From positions 482,293-546,292 of the forward strand of contig JAURXZ010000008.1 of assembly GCA_030654175.1 (NCBI GenBank): a DNA stretch of 64,000 bases. The letters run 5' to 3'. A model generated the notes under the pieces. It was not told the origin of the DNA and did not search any database. It saw only the letters and a program-made list of their open reading frames with translations. The translations under genes and the position numbers were made by a program. Within the stretch, counting starts at the first letter, position 1; each line of letters opens with the position of its first letter. The stretch comes from Bacteroidia bacterium (GTDB lineage Bacteria; Bacteroidota; Bacteroidia; 2-12-FULL-35-15). Positions 33,683 through 45,100 of the stretch are shown here, piece after piece.

Positions 33683-36600
33683 ATGGCTTACAAAAGAGAT
33701 CTCAAATTAAAAAGTAATTTCACAAAAATCACAATCAGTCTTTCATCACCGGAAGCAATTTTAGAGCGTTCCAGTGGTGAAGTAGTAAAGCCAGAAACTA
33801 TCAATTACAGAACTTACAAACCAGAAATGGGTGGTTTATTCTGTGAGCGTATTTTTGGACCGGTAAAAGATTGGGAGTGTGCTTGTGGTAAATATAAGCG
33901 TATCCGTTACAAAGGTATCGTATGTGACCGTTGTGGTGTAGAAGTAACTGAAAAGAAAGTGCGTAGAGAGCGTATGGGACATATCAGTCTTGTTGTTCCT
34001 GTTGCTCATATCTGGTATTTTAAATCATTACCTAATAAAATTGGTTATTTATTAGGTTTACCTACTAAAAAACTAGACGTTATCATTTATTACGAACGTT
34101 ATGTAGTAGTAAATGCCGGTGTTAAATCTGCTGATGGAATCAATTACCTTGATTTTTTATCAGAAGAAGAATATTTGAATATCTTGGATACTCTTCCAAA
34201 AGATAACCAATATTTAGATGATAACGATCCTAATAAATTCATCGCTAAAATGGGAGCAGAGGCATTAGTTGCCTTGTTGAGCCGCGTTGATCTAGATGGT
34301 TTATCATTCGACTTACGTCACAAAGCAAATACAGAAACATCTCAACAACGTAAAAACGAAGCATTAAAGCGTTTACAGGTTGTAGAAAGTTTCCGTCAGG
34401 CAAATACACATATTGAAAATCGTCCTGAGTGGATGGTTGTTAAAATTGTACCTGTTATTCCACCTGAATTACGTCCTTTGGTGCCTTTGGATGGTGGCCG
34501 TTTCGCTACTTCCGACTTAAATGACTTATACAGACGTGTTATTATCCGTAACAACCGTTTGAAACGTTTGATCGAGATCAAAGCTCCTGAAGTAATTTTA
34601 CGTAACGAAAAACGTATGTTACAGGAATCAGTAGATTCATTGTTCGACAATTCACGTAAATCAAATGCTGTTAAAACTGAATCAAACCGTGCATTAAAAT
34701 CACTTTCTGATTCATTAAAAGGTAAACAAGGTCGTTTCCGTCAGAACTTACTTGGTAAACGTGTTGATTATTCTGCACGTTCGGTAATTGTTGTAGGACC
34801 TGAATTGAAATTACATGAGTGCGGATTGCCAAAAGATATGGCAGCAGAATTATTCAAGCCATTCATCATCCGTAAAATGATTGAAAGAGGTATTGTAAAA
34901 ACTGTAAAATCTGCAAAGAAAATAGTTGATAAAAAAGAACCTATCGTTTGGGATATTTTAGAGAACATCTTAAAAGGACATCCTGTTCTTTTAAATCGTG
35001 CTCCTACATTGCACAGATTAGGTATTCAGGCATTTCAACCAAAATTAATTGAAGGAAAAGCGATACAGTTACACCCTTTAACGTGTACTGCATTCAACGC
35101 GGATTTTGACGGTGACCAGATGGCGGTTCACGTTCCATTGGGACATGCAGCTATTTTGGAAGCTCAGTTATTGATGCTTGCTTCTCATAATATCTTAAAC
35201 CCTGCTAATGGTGCACCGGTTGCTGTACCTTCTCAGGACATGGTTCTTGGTCTGTATTACATGACCAAAGGCAAGAAAACTATTGGTGATGAAAAAGTGA
35301 AAGGTGAAGGCCTTACTTTCTATTCTCCGGAAGAAACTATTATCGCTTATAACGAAAAACGTGTTGACTTACATGCATTTGTAAAAGTACGTTTACAAGT
35401 AAAAGAAGGTGATAAATTGGTAAACAAATTAATTGAAACTACTGTTGGTCGTATCCTGTTCAACCAGGTTGTGCCTAAAGAAGTAGGTTATATCAATGAA
35501 TTGTTGACTAAAAAATCATTACGTGATATTATCGGTAACATTGTTAAGGAAACAGGTATGGCTAAAACAGCTAAGTTCCTTGACGAAATGAAACAACTAG
35601 GATTTATGATGGCATTCCGCGGAGGTTTATCATTTAGTCTGGGTGATGTTATGGTACCGGATGATAAAGGTAAAATGGTTGCTGAAGCTAACAAACAAGT
35701 TGATGAGGTAGTTTCAAACTACAACATGGGTTTCATTACCAACAACGAGCGTTACAATCAGGTGATCGATATCTGGACACACACTAACTCACGTATCACA
35801 GCTAAGGTATTAAATACATTAACTACTGATCGTCAGGGATTCAACCCGGTTTATATGATGTTGGATTCAGGAGCACGTGGTTCGAAAGAACAAATTCGTC
35901 AGTTGGGCGGTATGCGTGGTTTGATGGCAAAACCTCAAAAAGGTGCAGGTGGTGGAGAGATCATTGAAAACCCTATCCTTTCTAACTTTAAGGAAGGATT
36001 ATCGATCCTTGAGTATTTTATTTCAACGCACGGTGCTCGTAAAGGATTGGCGGATACAGCGTTAAAAACTGCTGATGCCGGTTACTTGACAAGACGTTTG
36101 GTTGACGTTGCTCAGGATGTAATTATCACAGTTGAAGATTGTGGTACTTTACGTGGATTGGTTGCTACAGCATTAAAGAAAAATGATGAGATAGTTGAAT
36201 CATTATACGATAGAATTTTAGGTAGAACTACTGTACATAATGTGTATAACCCTTTAACAGGAGATATCATTGTGGAGGCAGGTGAAGAATTGACAGAAGA
36301 TTATGCAAAACAAATTGCAGCTTCTCCGATTGAAGCAGTTGAGATCCGTTCGGTATTAACTTGCGAAAGCAAAAACGGTGTTTGTGGTAAATGTTACGGA
36401 CGTAACCTTGCTACAGGCCGTATGGTTCAAAGAGGTGAAGCTGTTGGTGTTATTGCAGCACAGTCAATTGGTGAGCCGGGTACTCAGCTTACATTGCGTA
36501 CCTTCCACGTGGGTGGTATTGCATCTAACGTTGCAGCAGCATCTAAATTAGAAGCTAAGTATGATGGTATCATCGAAATTGACGAATTAAAAACAGTAAA

Positions 36601-37972
36601 ACGTAAAAACGCTGACGGTCAAACGGAAGATGTTGTAATTGGCCGTTCGGCTGAGATGCGTATTATTGATTCTAACACCAGAATTGTTCTTACAACCGGT
36701 AATATCCCTTATGGTTCACAAGTATATGTGAAATCAAACGGAAAGGTTAAAAAAGGCGATCTGATATGTGATTGGGATCAGTACAACGCTGTTATCGTTT
36801 CTGAATTTGCAGGTAAGATCGAATTTGATAACGTAGAGGAAGGTATTACTTTCCGCGAAGAATCAGATGAGCAAACAGGCTTTAAAGAAAAAGTTATTGT
36901 TGAAAGCCGTGATAAATCAAAAAACCCTTCTATCAAAATTGTTGTAAATAAAGATGTATTGCGTACCTACAGTATTCCTGTTGGAGCACATATCATTGTA
37001 AACGACAACACTAAGATTGAAGCAGGTCAGATCCTTGTTAAGATCCCTCGTTCTTCTGGTAAAACAGGAGATATCACGGGAGGTTTACCACGTGTAACCG
37101 AATTGTTCGAAGCACGTAACCCAAGTAATCCGGCTGTTGTTTCTGAAATTGATGGTATCGTATCATTTGGTAAGATCAAACGTGGTAACCGTGAGGTACA
37201 TGTTGAATCAAGAACAGGTGAAAAGAAAACATACCTGGTACAACTTTCTAAACACACGTTGGTTCAGGAAAATGACTTTATCAAAGCTGGTGAGCCATTA
37301 TGCGATGGAGCGATCACACCAAGTGATATTCTTGCTATCAAAGGGCCAACTGCTGTTCAGGAATACTTAGTGAATGAGGTACAAGAGGTATACCGTTTGC
37401 AAGGTGTGAAGATCAATGATAAACATTTTGAAGTAATTGTTCGTCAGATGATGCGTAAAGTGGATATCAGCGAAGCAGGTGATACTATTTTCCTTGAAAA
37501 ACAATTGGTTAACAAATCAACGTTCATGGAAGAGAATGATAACTTGTATGGTAAAGTAGTTATACTTGATGCAGGGGATTCAACCTTGTTCAAAGCAGGT
37601 CAGATCGTTAGTGCACGTAAATTGAGAGATGAAAATTCTTCATTGAAACGCAGAGACATGAAAACCATTGAAGCGCGCGAAGCAATTCCAGCTACTTCAA
37701 GCCAGGTATTACAAGGTATCACTCGTGCATCATTACAAACGAATAGCTTTATGAGTGCTGCATCGTTCCAGGAAACGACTAAAGTATTAAATGAGGCTGC
37801 TATAAGCGGAAAAGTAGATGGCTTGTTAGGATTGAAAGAAAACGTTATTGTTGGACATTTAATTCCTGCCGGTACCGGCTTAAGAGCTTACGATAAAATG
37901 ATCGTTGGTTCTCAGGAAGAGTACGATCGCCTAATGGCTTCTAAAAAAGAAGCTTTGGAAGCGGAAGCGTAA
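33683..37972 (+). CDS. rpoC: RNA polymerase beta' subunit
   Basis: 1429 residues. The N-terminal zinc ribbon has [20 protein letters not shown]; the catalytic magnesium loop [12 protein letters not shown] is intact near residue 477; the second zinc-binding Cys cluster ([13 protein letters not shown]) and the bridge-helix/trigger-loop region ([13 protein letters not shown]) are present. The length agrees with other Bacteroidota. A terminator follows at 38026. Confidence 0.98.
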   Translation: MAYKRDLKLKSNFTKITISLSSPEAILERSSGEVVKPETINYRTYKPEMGGLFCERIFGPVKDWECACGKYKRIRYKGIVCDRCGVEVTEKKVRRERMGHISLVVPVAHIWYFKSLPNKIGYLLGLPTKKLDVIIYYERYVVVNAGVKSADGINYLDFLSEEEYLNILDTLPKDNQYLDDNDPNKFIAKMGAEALVALLSRVDLDGLSFDLRHKANTETSQQRKNEALKRLQVVESFRQANTHIENRPEWMVVKIVPVIPPELRPLVPLDGGRFATSDLNDLYRRVIIRNNRLKRLIEIKAPEVILRNEKRMLQESVDSLFDNSRKSNAVKTESNRALKSLSDSLKGKQGRFRQNLLGKRVDYSARSVIVVGPELKLHECGLPKDMAAELFKPFIIRKMIERGIVKTVKSAKKIVDKKEPIVWDILENILKGHPVLLNRAPTLHRLGIQAFQPKLIEGKAIQLHPLTCTAFNADFDGDQMAVHVPLGHAAILEAQLLMLASHNILNPANGAPVAVPSQDMVLGLYYMTKGKKTIGDEKVKGEGLTFYSPEETIIAYNEKRVDLHAFVKVRLQVKEGDKLVNKLIETTVGRILFNQVVPKEVGYINELLTKKSLRDIIGNIVKETGMAKTAKFLDEMKQLGFMMAFRGGLSFSLGDVMVPDDKGKMVAEANKQVDEVVSNYNMGFITNNERYNQVIDIWTHTNSRITAKVLNTLTTDRQGFNPVYMMLDSGARGSKEQIRQLGGMRGLMAKPQKGAGGGEIIENPILSNFKEGLSILEYFISTHGARKGLADTALKTADAGYLTRRLVDVAQDVIITVEDCGTLRGLVATALKKNDEIVESLYDRILGRTTVHNVYNPLTGDIIVEAGEELTEDYAKQIAASPIEAVEIRSVLTCESKNGVCGKCYGRNLATGRMVQRGEAVGVIAAQSIGEPGTQLTLRTFHVGGIASNVAAASKLEAKYDGIIEIDELKTVKRKNADGQTEDVVIGRSAEMRIIDSNTRIVLTTGNIPYGSQVYVKSNGKVKKGDLICDWDQYNAVIVSEFAGKIEFDNVEEGITFREESDEQTGFKEKVIVESRDKSKNPSIKIVVNKDVLRTYSIPVGAHIIVNDNTKIEAGQILVKIPRSSGKTGDITGGLPRVTELFEARNPSNPAVVSEIDGIVSFGKIKRGNREVHVESRTGEKKTYLVQLSKHTLVQENDFIKAGEPLCDGAITPSDILAIKGPTAVQEYLVNEVQEVYRLQGVKINDKHFEVIVRQMMRKVDISEAGDTIFLEKQLVNKSTFMEENDNLYGKVVILDAGDSTLFKAGQIVSARKLRDENSSLKRRDMKTIEAREAIPATSSQVLQGITRASLQTNSFMSAASFQETTKVLNEAAISGKVDGLLGLKENVIVGHLIPAGTGLRAYDKMIVGSQEEYDRLMASKKEALEAEA

Positions 37973-38025
37973 ATTGATTTCGGATTTTTGATCTCGGATT
38001 GATTCTCCCTTGTATAGAAAGGATT

Positions 38026-38057
38026 AAAGGGGCAGCAGAAATGTTTGCCCCTTTTTT
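38026..38057 (+). terminator. Terminator after rpoC
   Basis: AAAGGGGCA and TGCCCCTTT arms (38026-38034, 38046-38054) followed by a T-run; 53 bp after the rpoC stop. Confidence 0.92.
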
Positions 38058-38092
38058 AGTAAAAAATAAGTAATTTTACATTTCGTATAAAT

Positions 38093-38190
38093 AGGTATGA
38101 GATTTTATAGATTGGATGTTAAGTAATATATTTTACATCTAATTATCAAAAGTCTCAAATCTAATATCTAACATCTCAAATCTAAAAAAA
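38093..38190. repeat. Imperfect inverted repeat before the DUF3467 gene
   Basis: The left half (GAGATTTTATAGATTGGATG) and right half (CTAACATCTCAAATCTA) can pair imperfectly; units of ATCTCAAATCTA repeat on the right side. It is of the same general kind as the spacers before secE, rplK and rpoC but of different sequence. Confidence 0.5.
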
Positions 38191-38191
38191 T

Positions 38192-38503
38192 ATGGAAGAG
38201 CAAAACAGCAATCAATTAAATATTGAACTAAGCGAAGAAATTGCAGAAGGTATTTATTCAAATCTTGCAATTATTACACATTCAAATTCTGAATTTGTAA
38301 TTGATTTTATTAAAATGATGCCCGGCATACCAAAAGCAAAAGTAAAGTCACGTATCGTACTTACACCTCAACACGCGAAACGCCTGATGAAAGCTTTGAA
38401 GGATAATATCTCTAAATTTGAACAAGCTCATGGGCCTATCAAAGATACAGAGATGCCAAATGCTTTTCCACTTAATTTTGGCGGGCCGACTGCGCAAGCG
38501 TAA
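38192..38503 (+). CDS. DUF3467 family protein
   Basis: A 103-residue soluble protein with the DUF3467 pattern (EIAEGIYSNLAIITHSNSEFVIDF, then SRIVLTPQHAKRLMKALKDN). Its function is unknown. It follows rpoC, a placement common in Bacteroidota, which hints at a link to transcription or translation. It lies behind the rpoC terminator, so it may have its own promoter. Confidence 0.88.
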   Translation: MEEQNSNQLNIELSEEIAEGIYSNLAIITHSNSEFVIDFIKMMPGIPKAKVKSRIVLTPQHAKRLMKALKDNISKFEQAHGPIKDTEMPNAFPLNFGGPTAQA

Positions 38504-38603
38504 TTTAGGTTTTGAGAAAGATGAATTAAGGGGTTTTTTAATTCAGAATGGACTCAATTACAAAAAAATAAGGAGTATTTAAGGTAAGGAATCAACAATC
38601 AAA

Positions 38604-38644
38604 AAAGCCTCCTGAAACGACTATATGCCGGTTCAGGAGGCTTT
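38604..38644. terminator. Terminator for the minus-strand MORN-like gene
   Basis: AAAGCCTCCTGAA and TTCAGGAGGCTTT (38604-38616, 38632-38644) are perfect 13-bp arms. The T-run lies on the minus strand (GGCTTTTTT), so it mainly ends the gene at 38726; it can also stop DUF3467 readthrough. Confidence 0.88.
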
Positions 38645-38725
38645 GTTGTTCTAAATTGTTTACGAAAAAAAGATTCTTTAATAGTTTTTTGTAGAATGAA
38701 AAAGTAAACTCAAAAAGTCGCAAAA

Positions 38726-39076
38726 TTATTTTGCACTTTCAATCACATTTCCCAGTTCATCGTAAGCAGTGTATTTACCTATTCTCTTATTATCAGTGTA
38801 ATTCGATTCTTCTTTGATCTTTCCGTTTGAATGCCAGGAAGTAAATTTACCATTCTTTGATCCGTTTTTAAATTCAATCAATAATTGTTTATTCCCATTA
38901 GGTTGAAAGAGAGTGTAGGAGCCTTGTTTTAGGCCTTTTTCATCTGCCTGGTACTGTTCTTTTACTTTTCCGTCAGCATAGAAGGTTTCTGTTTTTTTAA
39001 GTTCCTGCGCACTAAGAGAATTGGAAAATAATACTGCCACAAAAAGCAGAATAGAAAAGGATAGGATTTTTTTCAT
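38726..39076 (-). CDS. Secreted MORN-repeat protein, YwqK-like
   Basis: 116 residues: a signal peptide (about 1-24, LSAQ) followed by MORN/YwqK-type repeats of about 22 residues with the pattern G-x-Y-x-x-F/Y-x-x-N/D-G-x-K (FYADGKVKEQY, FQPNGNKQLL, WHSNGKIKEES, YDELGNVIES). Such proteins are common in Bacteroidota envelopes, and some relatives are antitoxin-like. No partner toxin is adjacent. Function unknown. Confidence 0.75.
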   Translation of the reverse strand: MKKILSFSILLFVAVLFSNSLSAQELKKTETFYADGKVKEQYQADEKGLKQGSYTLFQPNGNKQLLIEFKNGSKNGKFTSWHSNGKIKEESNYTDNKRIGKYTAYDELGNVIESAK

Positions 39077-39104
39077 TTTGTAATTTAATTAATGTTAGAG
39101 AGTA

Positions 39105-39161
39105 GCCACGAATTTCACGAATTAAAAATCAAAAATGTCTTTAATTCGTGCAATTCGTGGC
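39105..39161. repeat. Inverted repeat with 22-bp arms, CACGAATT family
   Basis: Arms at 39105-39126 and 39140-39161 (GCCACGAATTTCACGAATTA and complement) differ at one position. It lies between the MORN gene and the PorP/SprF gene. The degenerate element at 8739-8816 shares its motif. Confidence 0.8.
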
Positions 39162-39204
39162 AAATATTGTTTTGTTTAGTAGTATTATTTTGACATACAG
39201 CACT

Positions 39205-40110
39205 TTAAAAGAACCTTACTGATTTATAGTCTTGTTTTTTCTTACCTAAAGCACTTAATCTTGCCTGAAGCATTATTTCATGCGAACCACTGCTATATGT
39301 GTTTACAGGCTTCACATTAAAGTCGTAGGAATAACCTATGAATAAGGCATCAGTGATACTTACCCCTATTAATCCAACAATTGATTCTTTAATTCGGTAC
39401 GTTATTCCCAGGCTTATTTTTTCTTTGTAAACGGCAGTAGCGTTTAATTCATATTGAGTAATAAATCCGCTGCTTTTTACCAGTAAGGCAGGAGTTATGG
39501 AAAAATTAGTATCAAGCTGTATTTTATATTTTGCATACAAGAAATAATGCCTTGGATTAGCAAAAACAGTGGAATTTTTTAGTCCTCTATTGATATGGGT
39601 AGAAGATGCTCCAGCTGTGATATTGGATGCATTAAACTCCAAACCCAGACCGAAATCGGGAGAAAAGGCATTGGTGGAGGTTACAATTGCTTGTGGATCA
39701 CTTCCTTGCTCATAAACCAATTTGCTGCCATCCAGCTTTTTATTCATAAAACCGGCCGAAAGTCCACCCGAAAGTGTTGCAGATTCTGAAATACGGGTAT
39801 GGTAGGCATAATTTATTTTCAGGTTCAGTGTATTTTCAAAACCGATCCGGTCGTTTATTGCGGTAAGGCCTATTCCGCCTTTAATTTTAGCAAGATACGT
39901 ATGTGCATTTAAAAACTGCGTGGAAGGTGGATTGTCAACACCTATCCATTGTTGCCTTGCAACAATGGTGGCAATTATTTTATCAGTATTACCGGTTGCG
40001 GCAGGATTAAATATGTTTTCATTATACATGTAATGGCTGAACTGCATATCGTTTTGCGCCATTGCAAAGTATGGTGTGAGCAAAAACAGGAAAAGAGTAA
40101 TTTTTTTCAT
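39205..40110 (-). CDS. PorP/SprF-family outer-membrane protein
   Basis: 301 residues: a signal peptide (about 1-18) and an outer-membrane barrel of the PorP/SprF family. Diagnostic pieces are MQFSHYMYNENIFNPAATG near the N-terminus and GIGLTAINDRIGFENTLN. SprF-like proteins are needed to secrete or anchor T9SS substrates with type B domains. It is 4 bp downstream of the PorE-like gene, and a type B protein lies upstream of that, so this is probably a dedicated partner of that substrate rather than the core PorP. Confidence 0.9.
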   Translation of the reverse strand: MKKITLFLFLLTPYFAMAQNDMQFSHYMYNENIFNPAATGNTDKIIATIVARQQWIGVDNPPSTQFLNAHTYLAKIKGGIGLTAINDRIGFENTLNLKINYAYHTRISESATLSGGLSAGFMNKKLDGSKLVYEQGSDPQAIVTSTNAFSPDFGLGLEFNASNITAGASSTHINRGLKNSTVFANPRHYFLYAKYKIQLDTNFSITPALLVKSSGFITQYELNATAVYKEKISLGITYRIKESIVGLIGVSITDALFIGYSYDFNVKPVNTYSSGSHEIMLQARLSALGKKKQDYKSVRFF

Positions 40111-40114
40111 TCGC

Positions 40115-42013
40115 TTATTTTTTAATTACTTTAAATGTGGTTCTTCTATTGGTCTGATGTTCGTTCTCAGTTTGTGCATTTTTTTTGATAGGGATAGATT
40201 CTCCATAGCCCATAACGGATAACCGGTTTTTATCAATTCCATTTTCAATAAAATAATCTACAACATTCTGTGCCCGTTTTTCTGAAAGTTTCATATTGTA
40301 ATCATCCGAACCTATTTCATCGGTATGGGAATTCACCTGCACTTTTATGCCGGGTGTTTCCTTTAATATCCTGGTCATTTTATTGAGTTCCTTTTTCGAT
40401 TCCGCTTTTAGTTCTGCTTTATTGGAATCATAATAAATGTTAGGTATTGTTATTTCGGCATAAGTGATCTTTTGAAATTTAAAATCAAGGTCGGTTCCGG
40501 TGGTTCTTGAGAATTCAGTACTTGCTTTAATACCAACTGTAGTTAGATCTTTGGAATCGCTGAAAAAACCTTCTTTTACAGCAGTAACGGCATAATCCAA
40601 GCCCGGTTGAAGATCCTGAAAGTTAAATTCTCCATCAGAATCAGTTGTTGTGGAATCTACACTGCCATCGCTGCCTTTTAAATAGATAGTTACTTTATTA
40701 ACAGGTTTACCGGTTTTGGAGTCAACAATTGTTCCTTTTGCAGTTAAAATAAGAGGTGCTTTTTTAAAAGAGTAAATATCATCTTCCCCTTTTCCACCTT
40801 GGCGGTTAGAGCAAAAATATCCTTCAAAAATGGATTTGCCGGTAAAAATTATTCCAAAATCATCAGCACATGAATTTATGGGTGCCAATAAGTTTTCGGG
40901 TTTTCCGTAGGAGCCGGCTTTAATTTGAGAAGAAAATATATCCAGCCCACCAAATCCTATATTGCCATCAGAAGAAAAATATAGGGTATCGTTCAATACA
41001 TAAGGGAACATTTCATTATAAGGTGTATTTACAGGAGCTCCCAAATTTTTAGGCAGCCCCCAAACTCCGCCTTTCCTTTTTATTACCCACAGATCTTTTC
41101 CGCCAATCCCTCCCTCCATATTGGAAACAAAATAAAGCGTATTGCCATCGGATGAAAGGGCAGGTTGGCCGGTGCTGAAAATCTCATCTGAAAAGTCAAA
41201 GGCTTTAGATTCGGCCCAAACGTTTTCTTTTTCATTCCAAACAGAGCAAAAAATATTGCAATTTTCTTTTGCACTTTTTTCCCCGTTACATTTCATATAA
41301 TAACCGGTATTGCTTTTTTTATCGTAAACAAAGGCGCCCTCATTGTATTTTGTGTTTATCCCGCCTTTCAGTTTAACAGGCTTGGTCCATTTACCTTTTT
41401 TTGGGTCTAAGGTGGTTTCATAGACATCAGAAAAGCCCTGCCCCGTAAAATTGTCAAATTTGCTTCCTTTTTCTTCCACTCTCGAAGAGGAGAAGATCAA
41501 TTTTTGTTTAACCATTGTAAGGCCAAAATCGCTGAAATCAGAATTTATTTCCAGTTCATTTTTAATGTCATAAGAAATGTCAGATTTTTTGCCGGATAAA
41601 GCAAAATCACAACTGGCAATCTTACGTTTTACCAGTTTGTCGCCTGTTTTTTTTATGTATGTTGAATAAGCCGATTTTGCAGCCTCATATTCACCTGATG
41701 TAATAAGGATATCACCATATAATAAATAAGCAGGAGGATCGGAATAACCGTTTTCAATTGATTTTTCAAGCCATATTTTTGCTTCTTTATAACTATTTAT
41801 AGCAGCATAACAAGAGCCTAATTTATAATACACTTCGTTTTTATCCGCTTCAGCTACCTCTTTTTTTAATGCTTTTTGATACAACTCAATAGCGGTGAAA
41901 TATTCTTTATGGCTCACTGCTGTATCTGCTTTATGCGCAACAGATTGGGCATTCAACGTTGAAAAAAACATTGAAACCAAGTAAAAACAAAAAAATAAAC
42001 GCATTCGTGTCAT
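40115..42013 (-). CDS. PorE-like OmpA-family protein (TPR, propeller, OmpA)
   Basis: 632 residues: a signal peptide (about 1-22), TPR repeats (about 28-130), a WD40/PD40-like propeller (about 150-430), a carboxypeptidase-regulatory domain (about 430-490, STTTDSDGEFNF) and a C-terminal OmpA peptidoglycan-binding domain (about 520-632, with VNSHTDEIGSDDYN and LSEKRAQNVVDYF). This order equals that of PorE, the T9SS component that ties the complex to peptidoglycan. It is joined to the PorP/SprF gene by a 4-bp gap. Confidence 0.9.
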   Translation of the reverse strand: MTRMRLFFCFYLVSMFFSTLNAQSVAHKADTAVSHKEYFTAIELYQKALKKEVAEADKNEVYYKLGSCYAAINSYKEAKIWLEKSIENGYSDPPAYLLYGDILITSGEYEAAKSAYSTYIKKTGDKLVKRKIASCDFALSGKKSDISYDIKNELEINSDFSDFGLTMVKQKLIFSSSRVEEKGSKFDNFTGQGFSDVYETTLDPKKGKWTKPVKLKGGINTKYNEGAFVYDKKSNTGYYMKCNGEKSAKENCNIFCSVWNEKENVWAESKAFDFSDEIFSTGQPALSSDGNTLYFVSNMEGGIGGKDLWVIKRKGGVWGLPKNLGAPVNTPYNEMFPYVLNDTLYFSSDGNIGFGGLDIFSSQIKAGSYGKPENLLAPINSCADDFGIIFTGKSIFEGYFCSNRQGGKGEDDIYSFKKAPLILTAKGTIVDSKTGKPVNKVTIYLKGSDGSVDSTTTDSDGEFNFQDLQPGLDYAVTAVKEGFFSDSKDLTTVGIKASTEFSRTTGTDLDFKFQKITYAEITIPNIYYDSNKAELKAESKKELNKMTRILKETPGIKVQVNSHTDEIGSDDYNMKLSEKRAQNVVDYFIENGIDKNRLSVMGYGESIPIKKNAQTENEHQTNRRTTFKVIKK

Positions 42014-42071
42014 TCTAAAAAATTTAAATTAAAGCCAATCTACTTTTAGTCTTAATACTATCCTTTTTTTA

Positions 42072-42108
42072 TCTTCCTTCTCCATTTTGAGAGGGGAGTA
42101 AGGGAGGG
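42072..42108. repeat. Decayed copy of the CTCTCC/GGAGAG palindrome
   Basis: TCTTCCTTCTCCATTTTGAG followed by AGGGGAGTAAGGGAGG resembles the palindromic elements at 551 and 22739 but with several mismatches. It ends 5 bp before the stop of the type B surface protein. Confidence 0.5.
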
Positions 42109-42113
42109 CGGTA

Positions 42114-45100
42114 TTATTCATTAATCAACGTAATAGGGCCTGTTTGTGTAATCAGTGTTTTATCAGGACCATAAATAGATATTATATAAAAATAAGTTCC
42201 GGCATTCACCTTTTTACCTTCGAAAGTCCCGTCCCAACCTTGTGTTCCTTTAAAGAGTTGTTGCCCCCATCTGTTTAACACTGTCAAGTCAAGTCCTTTT
42301 AAAAACAGATCATTGAATCCGTCCCCATTTGGAGTAAAGGCATTGGCAATAGGTGTAACTTTAACGGAAAGAGAATCTGAAATTGAACCCTGGCATTGCA
42401 GATCACTGATACAGCTAACACTTACAATGTCCCCATCATGAAAAGCAAGAGAAGTGTAAGTATTTAAAGCACTTGATTGTACCAACTGGTTATTAAGGTA
42501 AAACTGATATACCGAATAATAATCTGGGCTCGCAGTAATGATCATTTCCTGTCCTACAAAAACAGAGTTATTATCTAAATTGGAGGTCAGCGTTGCAACA
42601 GCAGAAGGCTCGATAATAACTGTAATAGAAATACGCCCGCCAATATTGGCACAGCCATTAATAGTAATAGCCTCCACCCAATAAGTGGAATCGCTGAATA
42701 AGTTACCTGTTACCATGGTATCATTATTTGAAACGAAATTCCCTCCAAATTCGCTGTCCCACCAATAAATATTGGAAGCGATCGTACTATCCGGTAATAC
42801 ATAAACGGATGTAGAAGCTCCGTTGCAAATTACAAGGCTTCCTTCCACGTAATCATTAGGTAAAGTTGGTGCAGGGTAAACAATTATGGTAATAGAGTCG
42901 GGGCTATTGCTGCTTTTACATCCATATTCGTTGATCACTTCCAGGTAATAAGTAGTGGTTACCTGAGGGCCGGCAATAAGCGGTGAAATTCCAATAATGC
43001 TGTCATTGGGAATGGAATCGTAAAAATTATAATTTACTGTACCTCCAATTGAACCGTTAGCGGTAATGGTTACTGTATCGCCCTCACAAATTGCATAATC
43101 GGTGGTTGTTATAACCGCAGGTGTAGGGGCAGGCACTACATTTACTGTTAGCAGCGTAAGCGGGGAACTGCATGGATTATCGCTGATAGTAAGTGTTACG
43201 TTCTTCGATCCCGGGGTATTCCAATAAACAACCTGGTTGGTAGCTCCTGAACCGCTTACAAGTATGCCTCCATCAAAATCCCAATAATAAGTAGCCGTTG
43301 AACTTATGGTACCTGAAAATGTAATTAAAGTGTTTTCTCCACGGCAAATAGTATCAGGCATAGTGAAAGCAGAACTTGGAATCGGGGTTACAGTAATACT
43401 AACAGGCAGCCTTGTAGAACCACATGTGGTGAGTGAATCATAATATTCAAGATAGAAGGTGGTGTCGGCAATTAAATTGGGGGTTATGAAAGTAGGGTTG
43501 TCGAGCAATAACAGGTTGCCTCCCGTTTGAGCATCATACCAGTTAAAATTAGTATTACCTGAAGGGAAATTAGCGCTTAATGTTGCCGAAGTTCCCACGC
43601 AAATACTTGTACCTGTTGAAACAGGAAGTGGTTCAGCAACAATGAAACCGAAAGGAGTAAGTGTGGTCGGGATCTCAGAAGTGATGGTACCACTGTTTCC
43701 CCCGGTGGGAGCGGTTGTTGTTGTCAAAACATAATTAAAGTTGGACGGTGGCCCCGATTGTCCCCGAACTATTGAAAGGATACATTCCTGGATCGGAGAA
43801 GGGAAATCGCTTCCAAGGTTATAATTCATGGTAATGCTTCCTACCGGAGTTCCTGTATTGGTGGTGATAGAAACATACCAGTCCGCTGAATTTAGAATTA
43901 CCGGAATAACAGTGTCTGCAGCCATATTAACCCATGTTGCCCCGGATGAAGAAGTTTGGCTATAAACAACCGGACGAAATTTTAACGGTGATGAATTTAA
44001 AACGCCAATAGGGAAGGTGTAGTTAGCAATACCTGCAATAACGGCTCTTTTTAAATTTCCAACCACAAAATTACTGCTTGTTCCTCCTGTTAATGAGGTA
44101 GTTGTGTTGCTATTGGAAAGATAGATCTCATACAAAGTTGAAACCACAGTATAGGTATGTAAAACACCACTTGTCAGGGTAAAGTTGTTTGTTACCTGTA
44201 TGTTGGAACCCTGATAAGCATCTCCGGAAGATTTATTAATAGTAAAATTATATAGATTACTACCTCCTGTGTTTATATTTTGATTTGTGGCACCATCTAA
44301 AATAACCTTACCAGTTCCGGCAGTGAAAGTACTTGTATTATTAAAATCACCACCTACATTAATGTTTAAACTGCCAGCAGTCCAGGTGCCAAGCAAAATG
44401 GTAAAATCGTTTTGAACGGTAATATTACTTTGAGGATCAACAATTACAGCTTTATTTATGGTAAGATTATAAAAAGGACCTACACCGGGAGTAATATTTT
44501 GAGTACCATAGGAAGATGAGTACTGAACATTTACTGTTCCTGTTCCGGGAACAAACGTGCCCAGGTTATTCCAATGTCCGGTAAAATACATATCTGAGGA
44601 GCCTCCGGAGATGCCGGTAGCGCCATTCAGAGTGGCTCCTGCAAGGATGTCCACATTGTGAAGAATTAAGCTGGTTACGCCCGAAACGATGGTGTTTCCA
44701 GCAAAAGTTACCTTAACATTCGGAAAAGATGTACTGTTTCTGTTAAATACCCCATTTTGTTCAAAATTTCCGTAAATGAACGTGTTAACTGAATTAGCAG
44801 TAACACCCATTCCAGCGCTTCCATTTGTATTATTAATAATTACATTTTGAAACCTGATCGCAGTTGAACCATTTATGGATTGGGCACCTGTGCCGCTAAA
44901 ATCAACTGTACTTGTGCCTCTGTTAAATGTTCCGTTTATTAACCAGTCATCTTTTAAAGAAATAGTAAAACTTGAAGCATTCATGGTACCGCCTGAATTC
45001 ACCTGAACCGAACCTATAGTGATATTCCCATTTACAGTGATAACAGCACCACTTACAATTACGGCCACATCATTTTGACCTGGGATCACCCCGCCAACCC

